A stretch of DNA of 25,407 bases from contig CAZSSB010000047.1 of the NCBI GenBank assembly GCA_964609245.1, positions 1-25,407 of the forward strand, in the 5' to 3' direction. The notes under the pieces were generated by a model. It ran no database searches. It saw nothing but the letters and a program-made list of their open reading frames with translations, and was not told the DNA's origin. Position numbers and translations under genes: made by a program. This stretch comes from JAFGCY01 sp964609245. Lineage in GTDB: Bacteria; 4484-113; JAFGCY01. Positions 6,478-14,612 of the stretch are shown one piece after another; within the stretch, counting starts at the first letter, position 1, and every line of letters starts with the position of its first letter.

Positions 6478-8202
6478 ATGTCGATCACGCTGTACCGCAA
6501 GTACCGCAGCCAGCGCTTCGCCGAACTCATCGGCCAGCATGCAGTCACGCGAATCCTACGCAACAGCATCGTGCGCGGGCGCCTAAGCCACGCCTACCTG
6601 TTCAGCGGCCCGCGCGGCACCGGCAAGACCAGCGTCGCCCGCATCTTCGCCAAAGCCGTCAACTGCCTGAATCCACAGCAGGGCGATGCCTGCGGCGAGT
6701 GTGAAGTGTGCCAGGCAGTGGCGGAAGGCAACGCACCCGACGTTCACGAATTCGACGCTGCCAGCCACCGCAAGGTGGAGGAGATCACCGAGACACTGAT
6801 CAAAAGGGTCGCTTACCTGCCACAGAGCTATGCACATAAGGTCTACATCATCGACGAAGTGCACATGATCAGCCCCACGGCGTTCAACGCGCTGCTCAAG
6901 ACGCTGGAGGAGCCACCCGCGCATGTGATCTTCTGCCTGTGCACCACCGAGCCCCACAAACTGCCGGTGACCATTCTGTCACGCTGCATTCGGTTCGACT
7001 TCGGGCTGCTGCCCCTAGGCGACTTAGCTGCACATCTGCAGTGGATCGCCGGGCAGGAGGGCTTCGAACTGGGAGATGATCCGGCCGCGGCGCTGGCCGC
7101 CTTGTCCGAGGGCTCGGCGCGGGACGCGATCAGCCTGCTCGACCAGTTGCTGGTCTACTGCGACAAGGAGATTACGCTGGAGGCGATCGGCGAGCTGTTC
7201 CAGCTGGGCGACCCCCGGCTGGCGGCGGAGGTGGTCGATCAGCTGGCGGCGGGCGATGCCCAGCCGTTGCTCGGCAGCTGGGATCGGCTGCTGAGCCAGG
7301 GGGCCGACCCGGCGCAGTTCCTGCTGAAGCTCGCCGACGAGATCAAGCAGCGCTACCTGCGCGACCACCAGCCGGCGTGGCGTGCGGCGCTGAGGGCCGT
7401 CTGGGAAGGCATCAACCTGCTCAAGTACGAGAGCTTCCCCTCCGTGCTGGTCGAGCTGACGCTGCTCAGCGCGCAGGCGGCCTACAGTGATGCTGTGACT
7501 CCGTCGGGTGCCCCGGCGCCGACGGCGGCGCCGATACCCGAGGCCGAGGCACCTCTGGCAGCGCCCGCGCGGGTATCCCTGCCGGCCGCCCCGCAACCGG
7601 CGACGGCGAGCCCGCCGCCACCACGGACCGAGCGGGTGCCGGCGCCCGCCGCGGTGCCCGCCGGTGGACCGCCCGACTCGCCGGCGGGCTGGGAGGAGTA
7701 CCTGGCGGCACTGGAGGCGACCCGCCGCACCACCTTCGCGCTGCTGTACCGCGGCACCTGCGGCCGGCTGGCTGACGGCGTGCTGACGATCGAGTTCGCC
7801 GACGACCGCCTGCCGGCCTTCCGCTACGCGCAGACCGAGGAGAACGCGGCGGCGCTGGTGGAGGTCGCTGTGCGCGTGTTCGGGCCGGACACGGGGATCA
7901 GGCTGTCGCTGACCGGCGATGACGGCGCGGTCGAACTCAGGCCCCGGGCGTCCGGCGGCACCGATCGCGGTGACTCTCCGCCGCCCGAGATCGTGACCGA
8001 CGTGGTGGACGGCGAGCCGGTTCCTGAAGCGGCTGAGGCGGGCGTCGATCCCGATGAACTGGAGCAATCCGCTGCGGCGATGACACAGGACATGGGCACC
8101 GATATCGGCGCCGCCGAGAAGGACGACGGACCGGCGACCGCTGATTACGCTGTGAACCTGTTCACCGCAGTCGATATCGAGGAGGACCAAGGTGAGGAGT
8201 AA
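6478..8202 (+). CDS. dnaX: DNA polymerase III subunit gamma/tau
   Basis: The 574-residue clamp-loader ATPase. Walker A GPRGTGKT is at residues 44-51. The zinc-binding cysteines are at 63, 72, 75 and 78. Walker B with DEVH is at 126-129, the sensor region TTEPHKLP follows, and the SRC arginine-finger motif is at 168-170. After the lid and collar domains (to about 340) comes an Ala/Pro-rich linker, then a C-terminal region (about 400-470) that could be the tau polymerase-contact domain, then an acidic tail. I saw no slippery A-rich stretch of the kind that makes gamma by frameshifting in E. coli. The usual downstream partners (ybaB, recR) are absent; instead the last 11 nt overlap a cytochrome gene. 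Confidence 0.95.
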   Translation: MSITLYRKYRSQRFAELIGQHAVTRILRNSIVRGRLSHAYLFSGPRGTGKTSVARIFAKAVNCLNPQQGDACGECEVCQAVAEGNAPDVHEFDAASHRKVEEITETLIKRVAYLPQSYAHKVYIIDEVHMISPTAFNALLKTLEEPPAHVIFCLCTTEPHKLPVTILSRCIRFDFGLLPLGDLAAHLQWIAGQEGFELGDDPAAALAALSEGSARDAISLLDQLLVYCDKEITLEAIGELFQLGDPRLAAEVVDQLAAGDAQPLLGSWDRLLSQGADPAQFLLKLADEIKQRYLRDHQPAWRAALRAVWEGINLLKYESFPSVLVELTLLSAQAAYSDAVTPSGAPAPTAAPIPEAEAPLAAPARVSLPAAPQPATASPPPPRTERVPAPAAVPAGGPPDSPAGWEEYLAALEATRRTTFALLYRGTCGRLADGVLTIEFADDRLPAFRYAQTEENAAALVEVAVRVFGPDTGIRLSLTGDDGAVELRPRASGGTDRGDSPPPEIVTDVVDGEPVPEAAEAGVDPDELEQSAAAMTQDMGTDIGAAEKDDGPATADYAVNLFTAVDIEEDQGEE

Positions 8203-8638
8203 TGTCGACTACCTCTGGATTATCCTGGCCGTGATCGTCGTGATCCTGCTGTTTACCTGGCGGCCGATCGTGGGCATGTTCACGAACGTCTCGGACTCCG
8301 TCACGGACAAGGAGGGCTACGAGGCGGGCCGCGAGGCATTCTACAACGCCGACCTCTGGGGCGGCCCGGGCTCCAACCGATCGTGTGCGATGTGCCACGC
8401 GCCGGACTTCACGGAGGATCCCGCCAATCCGGTCGAGATGGATGACTACAAGCCGGGCGAGCCGGTGGTCCTGACGGAGATCCGGAAGAAGTACGGCGGC
8501 GGCGTGATGGACACCGGCGATGAGCTGTTCGAACGGATCATGATGTGCGTCAGTTCGCCGAGCAAGATGGGACTGGGCCGGGTGTCACGTAGCGCGCCGT
8601 TTATGGACGACCTGATGACCTACGTCATGCGGCAGTAG
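8192..8638 (+). CDS. Membrane-anchored monoheme cytochrome c
   Basis: A 148-residue protein with one uncleaved N-terminal membrane helix (about residues 8-26) and a single heme-c site CAMCH at 65-69. The stretch before it, EGYEAGREAFYNADLWGGPG, reads like the first helix of small soluble cytochromes c. Several Met residues in the C-terminal third could be the sixth heme ligand; which one cannot be decided from sequence alone. The GTG start at 8192 overlaps the end of dnaX by 11 nt and has GGAGGA 8 nt upstream, so translation is probably coupled to dnaX. It would carry electrons on the outer face of the inner membrane. No oxidase or reductase is adjacent. Confidence 0.8.
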   Translation: MRSNVDYLWIILAVIVVILLFTWRPIVGMFTNVSDSVTDKEGYEAGREAFYNADLWGGPGSNRSCAMCHAPDFTEDPANPVEMDDYKPGEPVVLTEIRKKYGGGVMDTGDELFERIMMCVSSPSKMGLGRVSRSAPFMDDLMTYVMRQ

Positions 8639-8655
8639 CGACTGGCCGGGCACCG

Positions 8656-9996
8656 TCAGGCGGCGTCGGCTTCCGCACTGACCGGCGGGCGCAGCGGCCC
8701 GTAGTGGCGCCTTAGCAGATACATGCCCAGCGAGGCGACGGTGAACAGCGCGGCCGACACCACCAGCACCGGCAGAAAGCCGAAGTACATTTTGCCCAGC
8801 GCACCCAGCATCGGTCCGATCAGCCCGCGAATTCCGGTGATCGTGACGTGAGCGCCGGAATAGCCGCTGGCATCGCGGCTTCCCGCAAACATCACCGGCC
8901 CCATGCTCCAGGCCACGTGGACGCCGCTCATGCCGATGCCGAAGACCAGGTGGGCCAGGTAGACGACACCCAGTGTCAGCGCGGTGCCGGGGCCGGTGCC
9001 CAGCCCCACCAGCAGGATCAGCGGAAACAGCGCCAGCACGGCAAACACCACCATGCAGAGGAACATCGGGCCGGTGCGATCCATCAGCATGCCCCACAGC
9101 GGCGGCAGCGCCAGCACGCCGAGCTGCCCGATCACCAGTGTGGCGATGCTGGCCTGCCCGTAGGTCATCTCGGCCACTTCCACGATGTAGATCGGGATGA
9201 TCGGGAACAGCAGCATCACCGCCAGGCCGTAGAGGAAGAACACCAGTTCGAAGTTCAGGTACTTGCGGTCCTCGGCCAGCAGCCTGACGAAACTCTGCAC
9301 CGGAGCGATCAGGGTGCTTCTCAGCGTCATTCGCTGCGGCGCCCGCGACAGCTTGTAGGCACCGCGCAGCGGGCTGATCGCCAGTGTCACGATGCCCAGC
9401 ATCGCCACCACGCCGGCCACCGGAAACAGCCAGCGGAAGCTGTCGGGATTCCAGTCCAGCACCTTGCCGACCCCGTAGGCCGCCGCCATCATCACCAGCG
9501 TGGTGACGATCACCGCCAGCCCCCAGAGCTTGCCACGGGCCTCGGCGCTGATATTGGACTGCCACATCGAGAAGATGGCGGGCATCAACAGCGCGTTGAG
9601 CACGAAGAACAGCCCGCCGACCACGATGAACAGCCAGGCGTTGTAGCACAGCAGGAACAGAAACAGCGCCCCGCGGCTGAGCAGCCCGAGCGTCAGGATG
9701 TAGGGGCGCTTGTCGCGGCCCTCCACCAGTTCGCTGCCGACGATCCCCAGCAGCATCACCACGACGGACAGCGCAGTGTAGATGCCCATCTGCAGGTCGG
9801 TGGCGCCCAGCCGCTCGGTGAGCACCACGCCGGCCAGTCCCAGCGCGCCGGTCAGCACGCCGTTGAGGCTGGAGTAGAGCGTGAAGAAGTGCAGCCCGAC
9901 GCGGTCCAGCAGCGAGGCCTGGATCAGCTTCAGCGGCCCGAAGCGGCGCACCCAGTGCGGCGTCAGGAACCATTCGTAGGCGGGGTAGAGCTTCAC
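8656..9996 (-). CDS. Major facilitator superfamily transporter
   Basis: A 446-residue membrane protein with about 12 hydrophobic helices in two halves separated by a basic loop around residues 210-235. The helix 2-3 loop holds EGRDKRPYI, and a matching loop in the second half (MDRTGP) fits the MFS duplication. The substrate cannot be predicted; the family includes exporters of drugs and metabolites, and no biosynthetic genes adjoin it. The GTG start at 9996 is 8 nt after TATAAT and without a Shine-Dalgarno, so it is another leaderless candidate. It is convergent with the cytochrome gene and divergent from the pentapeptide-repeat gene. Confidence 0.85.
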   Translation of the reverse strand: MKLYPAYEWFLTPHWVRRFGPLKLIQASLLDRVGLHFFTLYSSLNGVLTGALGLAGVVLTERLGATDLQMGIYTALSVVVMLLGIVGSELVEGRDKRPYILTLGLLSRGALFLFLLCYNAWLFIVVGGLFFVLNALLMPAIFSMWQSNISAEARGKLWGLAVIVTTLVMMAAAYGVGKVLDWNPDSFRWLFPVAGVVAMLGIVTLAISPLRGAYKLSRAPQRMTLRSTLIAPVQSFVRLLAEDRKYLNFELVFFLYGLAVMLLFPIIPIYIVEVAEMTYGQASIATLVIGQLGVLALPPLWGMLMDRTGPMFLCMVVFAVLALFPLILLVGLGTGPGTALTLGVVYLAHLVFGIGMSGVHVAWSMGPVMFAGSRDASGYSGAHVTITGIRGLIGPMLGALGKMYFGFLPVLVVSAALFTVASLGMYLLRRHYGPLRPPVSAEADAA

Positions 9997-10004
9997 CGCC
10001 GGGG

Positions 10005-10010
10005 ATTATA
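10005..10010 (-). promoter_or_regulatory. -10 box of the MFS gene
   Basis: A perfect TATAAT on the minus strand, 8 nt before the GTG start codon. Transcription would begin at or next to the start codon. Confidence 0.55.
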
Positions 10011-10058
10011 CGCCAGCCCGCGCCCGCGCAGCGCCGCTCAAGGCGGGCAGCCGGGGGC

Positions 10059-10088
10059 CGATCAATCTATATGGTGATCGAGGAGGAT
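10059..10088 (+). promoter_or_regulatory. Inverted repeat and ribosome binding site before the pentapeptide gene
   Basis: CGATCA (10059-10064) and TGATCG (10075-10080) are perfect inverted arms around an AT-rich 10-nt centre that could hold a weak -10 (TATGGT). GAGGAGG follows at 10080-10086, close before ATG 10093. It is either an operator or a small leader hairpin next to a strong Shine-Dalgarno. Confidence 0.3.
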
Positions 10089-10092
10089 ACCG

Positions 10093-11067
10093 ATGCTTGC
10101 CAGCGAGTGGTATGAGCTGCTGTGTTCGGATCACGCCGGCTATCTGGCGGCGCGCCAGGAGCACTTCGCACAGGAAGACGCGCCCCGCCCGCGGCTTAAC
10201 CGGCTGCGCTTCCAGGGGCTGGACCTTTCCGGTCTCGACCTCAAGCTGATGGACTTCAGCCACTGCGAGTTCTACGCCTGCAATCTGGAAGGGGCTGATC
10301 TGACGGACACGCTGCTGCGGCTCTGCCGGGTCCGCAACTGCGTACTCAGAGGGGCCAGGCTGATCGGCGTCAATATGGCCCGCGGCGAGGCGATCCAGTG
10401 CGACTTCAGCGGCGCGGACCTGTCCGCGGCATCGCTGCTGTTGGAGAAGCTCTACGGCAGCGAGTTCACGGGCGCGCGGCTGGCCAACGCCGACTTCTCG
10501 GCGGCCGAGGCGCCGGAGGTCAGCTTCCGCGAGATCGACGCCGAGCGCTGCTTCTGGCACAAGGCCGACCTGCGCAACTGCGACTTCAGCGGCGCCCGCA
10601 TGGGGCGCAACGTGATGCGCACCGCGGCATTGTCGGGCGCGCACCTGTCCGGCGTGGACCTGCATGAAGCTGATCTGACCTGGACCGTACTGCACAACAC
10701 CGACCTCTCGGGCGCCAATCTCAGCGGCGCGAACCTCAGCAACTGCTTCCTGCAGGACACCGACATGAGTGGCGCGGACCTGACCCGGGCGCGGATGGAG
10801 GTCGTCGACTTCGATCAGGTCGACCTGGCCGGGGCGCGAATCGAGGGGCTGCTGGTCGACCACGTCGAAACCACGGAGGACCGCCAGCAGCACGCCCAGC
10901 TCAAGGCGACGGCGCTCGAGCAGTTCGAGCTGCTGCAGCTTAATCAGAACGGCGACAGCCAGAACGGCGAGTCGGGCGAGCCCGCCCTGGGCCAGTTCAT
11001 GCAGCCGGGCGACCCCACGGCCGCCGGCGTGCCTGACAAGGATGGCCCTGAGGGACAACAGACGTGA
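10093..11067 (+). CDS. Pentapeptide-repeat protein
   Basis: A 324-residue protein. From about residue 35 to 265 it consists of five-residue repeats of the A(D/N)LxX type: GLDLSGLDLK, GADLTDT, GADLSAASL, ANADFSA, GANLSGANLS, GADLTRA. These build a right-handed quadrilateral beta-helix. There is no signal peptide or membrane segment, so it is cytoplasmic. The N-terminal 30 residues look helical, and the C-terminal 60 are Gln/Asn-rich and probably disordered. Family members range from DNA mimics that protect gyrase to proteins of unknown use, and nothing here decides between them. Its stop codon overlaps the start of the glycosyltransferase gene (GTGA), so the two are made together. Confidence 0.85.
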   Translation: MLASEWYELLCSDHAGYLAARQEHFAQEDAPRPRLNRLRFQGLDLSGLDLKLMDFSHCEFYACNLEGADLTDTLLRLCRVRNCVLRGARLIGVNMARGEAIQCDFSGADLSAASLLLEKLYGSEFTGARLANADFSAAEAPEVSFREIDAERCFWHKADLRNCDFSGARMGRNVMRTAALSGAHLSGVDLHEADLTWTVLHNTDLSGANLSGANLSNCFLQDTDMSGADLTRARMEVVDFDQVDLAGARIEGLLVDHVETTEDRQQHAQLKATALEQFELLQLNQNGDSQNGESGEPALGQFMQPGDPTAAGVPDKDGPEGQQT

Positions 11068-12137
11068 GGGGCTACAACGTCCTGATCCCCGACGTGTCCC
11101 GGCGCTGGCTGCCGGCGATCACGCTGCCGCTGATGGACGCGCTGCAGGCGCTGGGCCACACGCCGGTGACGCTGAACATGGTCTCGATCAACAACATGTA
11201 CCGCCAGCTCCGCTACCAGCGCCGCGGCTGCTACGAGATCTTCCAGTTCTACCTCAAGGACATCGTCAGCAAGGGACACATCGACTTCGGCCTGTCCCCC
11301 GGGCTGGGCATCGTGCTGGAGGATCCGCAGAAGCAGGAGGCCCATCACCTGCTGGAGGAATGCGGCGTCCCCAACATCCTCTACCTGCACGGCCGCACCG
11401 CGGACGCCGCGCGCAAGCTGGAGAGTCTTGACGCCGCCAGCTGGCGCCACACCGTGATCGCCAGCAGCTCTGCCGCGCTGCTCGGGCACCTCAGCGAGGT
11501 GGACCAGGGCCGCGCGCTGCACGTATCACCCGGCACCAGCCTGCGGATCTACTATCCGGCGGCCGATCCGCCCGCGGACGCGCCCTACCCGCTGCTCAGT
11601 GATGACGAGCGGCTGGCCGGCGGCTTTGAGGTCTGCTTCGCGGGCAGCCACAGCCCGGGCCGTGAGCGGCTGCTGGCGGCGCTCGACGACGCCGGCGTAG
11701 CGTTGGCCGTCTTCGGCGACAAGGCCTGGCAGAACAGCGCCGTGGCCCAGCTGTGGCGCGGGCAGGTCAACTACCTGACGGAGCTCAACACCGTCTACAA
11801 CTCGAGCGCGATCGTGCTCGACCTGCCCCACGAGGACTGCGAGCTTGAGGACTACGTCAGCACCCGCCTGCCGGACTGCCTGGCCAGCGGCAGCCTGCTG
11901 CTGACCTACGGGCGGCCGGGGCTTGGCCGCCTGATGGCGGCGGGCGAGGAAGCCGCGGTGTTCGACGGTGAGACTCAGCTCGTCGAGTCGGCACGCCACT
12001 ACCTGGCCAACCCGGCCGAACGGGAGTCGCTGGCCGCCCGGGGGCGCCGCCGGGCCGCGGCCGAGCACGGCTGGGCCGACCGCGTCGGCCAGCTGCTGCC
12101 CGCGCTCGAGCTGCAATTGCTCAGCACCGCCGTATAA
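11064..12137 (+). CDS. CgeB-like glycosyltransferase family protein
   Basis: A 357-residue protein with the two-domain layout of CgeB-type GT-B proteins. The N-terminal half carries a Rossmann-like fold with DFGLSPGLGIV and PNILYLHGRT. The C-terminal half has the family pattern: EVCFAGSHSPGRERLLAAL, then a strand giving LAVFGDKAW, then LNTVYNSSAIVLDLPH, TRLPDCLASGSLLLT and a final helical VESARHYLANPAERE. These are the features of the DUF3880/Glyco_trans_1_2 architecture. CgeB itself is a spore-surface protein, and most relatives are uncharacterised sugar transferases, so acceptor and donor are unknown. GTG at 11064 overlaps the pentapeptide-repeat stop by 4 nt. Confidence 0.8.
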   Translation: MRGYNVLIPDVSRRWLPAITLPLMDALQALGHTPVTLNMVSINNMYRQLRYQRRGCYEIFQFYLKDIVSKGHIDFGLSPGLGIVLEDPQKQEAHHLLEECGVPNILYLHGRTADAARKLESLDAASWRHTVIASSSAALLGHLSEVDQGRALHVSPGTSLRIYYPAADPPADAPYPLLSDDERLAGGFEVCFAGSHSPGRERLLAALDDAGVALAVFGDKAWQNSAVAQLWRGQVNYLTELNTVYNSSAIVLDLPHEDCELEDYVSTRLPDCLASGSLLLTYGRPGLGRLMAAGEEAAVFDGETQLVESARHYLANPAERESLAARGRRRAAAEHGWADRVGQLLPALELQLLSTAV

Positions 12138-12138
12138 T
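12133..12138 (+). promoter_or_regulatory. -10 box of sfsA overlapping the upstream stop codon
   Basis: TATAAT contains the TAA stop codon (12135-12137) of the glycosyltransferase gene and lies 6 nt before the sfsA ATG. The promoter is therefore built into the end of the preceding gene. Confidence 0.55.
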
Positions 12139-12144
12139 CTGGCG

Positions 12145-12849
12145 ATGCGCTGGCCCCCGCTCACCGAAGGCCGCCTGCTGCGGCGCTACAAACGCTTTCT
12201 GGCCGACGTCGAACTGCCCGATGGCCGCCAGGTCACGGCGGCGGTCCCCAACACCGGCAGCCTGCTGGGCTGCGCGGTGCCCGGTCGGCCGGTCTGGCTG
12301 CGCGCCGAGTCCGGCCCCCATCGCAAGCATCCCTGGAGCTGGGTACTGGTTCGGCCGCGGCGCAGCCTGGTCTGCGTCGACACCGCCGTGCCGAACCGCG
12401 TGGTGTTCGACTTCGCCCGCGCCCAGAAGATCGAGGCGCTCAGTGGTTTCCGCGAGTACCGCGCCGAGGTGCCCTACGGCCGGCGCAGCCGCGCCGACCT
12501 CTGCTGCAGCGTGCACGAGCGCGACATGCTGCGGCGCATCTGGGTCGAGGTCAAGAGCACCACGCTGGTGCGCAACGGGGTGGCGTCGTTCCCCGACGCC
12601 GTCACCCAACGCGGCCTGAGGCACCTGATCGAGCTGCAGCGGATGGTGGCCTGCGGCGAGGAGGCGCTGCAGCTGTTCTTCGTCCAGCGCGGCGACTGCG
12701 ACCGGTTCCGGCCCGCCGACGACATCGATCCGGACTACGGCGCCGAACTGCGGCGCGCGGCGGCGGCAGGCGTTAGAGTGTTAGCACTGCAGGCGCGGGT
12801 GACCCAACGCTCGGTCACCATCAAGCGTCCTATACCTGTTGAACTCTGA
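12145..12849 (+). CDS. sfsA: SfsA family DNA-binding/nuclease-like protein
   Basis: A 234-residue protein that matches the SfsA family over its whole length: LLRRYKRFLADVEL near the start, the VPNTGSLLGC segment, the PNRVVFDFARAQKIEAL region, then RSRADL and WVEVKSTTLV. The last two form the acidic/Lys motif of a restriction-endonuclease-like fold. FPDAVTQRGLRHL, FFVQRGDCDRF and the final GVRVLA follow. In E. coli SfsA was named for stimulating sugar fermentation genes and it binds DNA; its biochemical role is not settled. Two adjacent cysteines in RADLCCSVHE are unusual to my eye. ATG 12145 has no Shine-Dalgarno and follows a TATAAT by 6 nt. Confidence 0.9.
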   Translation: MRWPPLTEGRLLRRYKRFLADVELPDGRQVTAAVPNTGSLLGCAVPGRPVWLRAESGPHRKHPWSWVLVRPRRSLVCVDTAVPNRVVFDFARAQKIEALSGFREYRAEVPYGRRSRADLCCSVHERDMLRRIWVEVKSTTLVRNGVASFPDAVTQRGLRHLIELQRMVACGEEALQLFFVQRGDCDRFRPADDIDPDYGAELRRAAAAGVRVLALQARVTQRSVTIKRPIPVEL

Positions 12850-12859
12850 GGTACGGAAA

Positions 12860-14335
12860 ATGCGCGCGATAGCCAAACTGGCCGTGGTTGTGCTGCTGAC
12901 AGCCGCCGCCGCCCTGAGCTGCGACAAACCCGTCGAGCTGGCGCGGCTGACGGTGCTGATCACCGGTAACGTCGAGAGCTACATCGAGAATTGCGGCTGC
13001 TCCAGCGGGCAGTACGGCGGGCTGGTCCGGATGGCGCGGCTGGCGCGTCAGGAGCGCGAGGCGGCGCTGAGGCCGCACGCCGCCGACAAGGGCCGGCCGG
13101 TCGCTGCGCTGCTGATCGACGTCGGCAACTTCGCCTCCAACTCGGACGAGGTGGCCAGGATCAACTCCGTGGGCGTGGTACGCGGGATGGCCACCCTCAG
13201 CTACGACGCGGTCGGGCTCGGCCTGCACGAGCTGGCGTTTCCCCAGTCCGAGCTCTGGAAGCTGCTGGGCCAGAGCGACCTGCCGCTGACCGCCGCCAAC
13301 CTGCGGTTCACGGCGCCCCCCGAGGGCGAGGATCTGAGCGACGAGCTGAACGGGCTGATCAGCGGCCACCTGATCGTTAAGACGGAGCCCGGCTACCGCG
13401 TCGGCATCATTCACGTCGTCGACGTCAAGGTCCAGGAGGTCATCGGCAAGCTCAACGGCTTCGAGCTCAGCGACGCCGAGCAGGCGGTGCGGCGCGTGCT
13501 GGACGCCCACGGCGGCGAGGCCGACTACTGGCTGCTCAGCGTCGCCGACGCCAGCCAGGGCGGCACCGGCCCGGCGGCCTTCAAGCAGATGGAGGAGCTG
13601 ATCCAGATCATCGGCTTCAAGGGCCAGGGCCTGCGCGAGAAGCTGGACGATGCGCCGCTCTCGCCGCCCTACTTCGTCGATCCGCCCTACACCAAGGCCA
13701 AGGACGTGCTCAGGTCCGTGACGTTTTTCAAGCAGAACCAGACGCCGCCGGTGGTGCAGATGGAGCGCCTGGCGGTGCCCGATTCAGTCAACCTCGACGA
13801 GCAAGTACAGGCGATCATCATCGACATCGCGCCCCGGCTGGAGCGGCTGGAGGTCGAGCGGGCCAGCGAGCAGCTGGAAGTCCATCCGGTCTATGTCGGT
13901 TACGAAAGCTGCCGTCCCTGCCATGCGCAGGTCGTCGAGCAGCAGCTGGCCACCCACCACACCCAGGCGCTGACGTCGCTGGTGGAGAAGGACCAGGCGC
14001 GCAGCGCGGCCTGCCTGCCCTGCCACGTCGTCGGCCACGCGCGGCTGCCGGGCGTCACCGGCAGCGGGGGCTGGAACGTGATCGAGGACCAGCACGAGAT
14101 GCGCGGAGTGCGCTGCGAAAGCTGCCACGGTCCCGGCGAGTATCACGTCCAGCTGATGACGGCGCGCCTTGCCGGCGAGGAGCTGAACCCGCAGTGGATC
14201 GAACAGCTGAGCGCCGACGGCCGCAATGCGCTGGGGCTCTGGGACGCGGGTGAGCGGACCTGCCTGGTCTGCCACGACGAGCTGAACAGCCGCGACTTCA
14301 ACTTCCAGCGCTATTGGGCGCAGATCGCGCATTAG
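12860..14335 (+). CDS. Tetraheme c-type lipoprotein with metallophosphatase-like N-terminus
   Basis: A 491-residue exported protein with a lipoprotein signal (ALSC, Cys21). The N-terminal part holds TGNVESYIENCGCSSG (about 35-50) followed by QYGGLVRMARL and later LLIDVGNFAS and YDAVGLGLHEL. It resembles the 5'-nucleotidase/UshA-like metallophosphatase fold, although the usual metal ligands look incomplete. The C-terminal part has four heme-c sites CXXCH at residues 351, 385, 419 and 468, with free histidines (ATHHTQ, VVGHA, EYHVQ) for second ligands, as in cytochrome c554-like multiheme domains. ATG 12860 has GAGGT 5-9 nt upstream. A role in periplasmic electron transfer is inferred. The enzyme-like half may be only structural. 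Confidence 0.75.
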   Translation: MRAIAKLAVVVLLTAAAALSCDKPVELARLTVLITGNVESYIENCGCSSGQYGGLVRMARLARQEREAALRPHAADKGRPVAALLIDVGNFASNSDEVARINSVGVVRGMATLSYDAVGLGLHELAFPQSELWKLLGQSDLPLTAANLRFTAPPEGEDLSDELNGLISGHLIVKTEPGYRVGIIHVVDVKVQEVIGKLNGFELSDAEQAVRRVLDAHGGEADYWLLSVADASQGGTGPAAFKQMEELIQIIGFKGQGLREKLDDAPLSPPYFVDPPYTKAKDVLRSVTFFKQNQTPPVVQMERLAVPDSVNLDEQVQAIIIDIAPRLERLEVERASEQLEVHPVYVGYESCRPCHAQVVEQQLATHHTQALTSLVEKDQARSAACLPCHVVGHARLPGVTGSGGWNVIEDQHEMRGVRCESCHGPGEYHVQLMTARLAGEELNPQWIEQLSADGRNALGLWDAGERTCLVCHDELNSRDFNFQRYWAQIAH

Positions 14336-14405
14336 GCGCCTGCATCACCGCAGCCGCAAACGTTCCCGCTGGCAGGGCGCTTCAGCCCCCTGACCTCGAA
14401 TGAGG

Positions 14406-14463
14406 GGTAGCGGCGGGTTTCAACCCGCCGACCTCTCAATCGCGGGGCTGAAGCCCCGCCTAC
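14406..14463 (+). repeat. 58-bp palindromic repeat, copy 1
   Basis: It starts GGTAGCGGCGGGTTTC and ends CGCCTAC. Each copy is two hairpins in series: GGCGGGTTTCAACCCGCC, then GGGGCTGAAGCCCC. It is 53 of 58 identical to the copy at 14473. It looks like a dispersed repetitive extragenic palindrome. Confidence 0.75.
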
Positions 14464-14472
14464 CAGCATCCC

Positions 14473-14530
14473 GGTAGCGGCGGGTTTCAACCCGCCGACC
14501 TTTGAATCGCCGGGCTGAAGTCCGGCCTAC
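14473..14530 (+). repeat. 58-bp palindromic repeat, copy 2
   Basis: Direct copy of 14406-14463 at a 67-bp period. The first hairpin (GGCGGGTTTCAACCCGCC) is identical; the second is slightly decayed (CGGGCTGAAGTCCGG). Bases 14374-14400 resemble part of the same element in inverted orientation. Confidence 0.75.
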
Positions 14531-14574
14531 TGGGTGACAAGGAGCGCCGGCCGCCACTGCGCGAGCGCGCTATG

Positions 14575-14612
14575 GAAAACAAGAGGGAGGACGGCCTGAC
14601 GACCATCCTCCC
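14575..14612 (-). terminator. Intrinsic terminator of the ncRNA candidate
   Basis: On the minus strand GGGAGGATGG (14612-14603) pairs with CCGTCCTCCC (14594-14585), 10 pairs with one U-G, around an 8-nt loop. The tail TCTTGTTTT (14584-14576) follows. It is the clearest hairpin-plus-T-tract in the window. Confidence 0.7.

Noticed and set aside
7500..8160. Programmed frameshift site in dnaX that would make a short gamma form.
   Set aside because: No A-rich slippery heptamer was seen in the second half of the gene.
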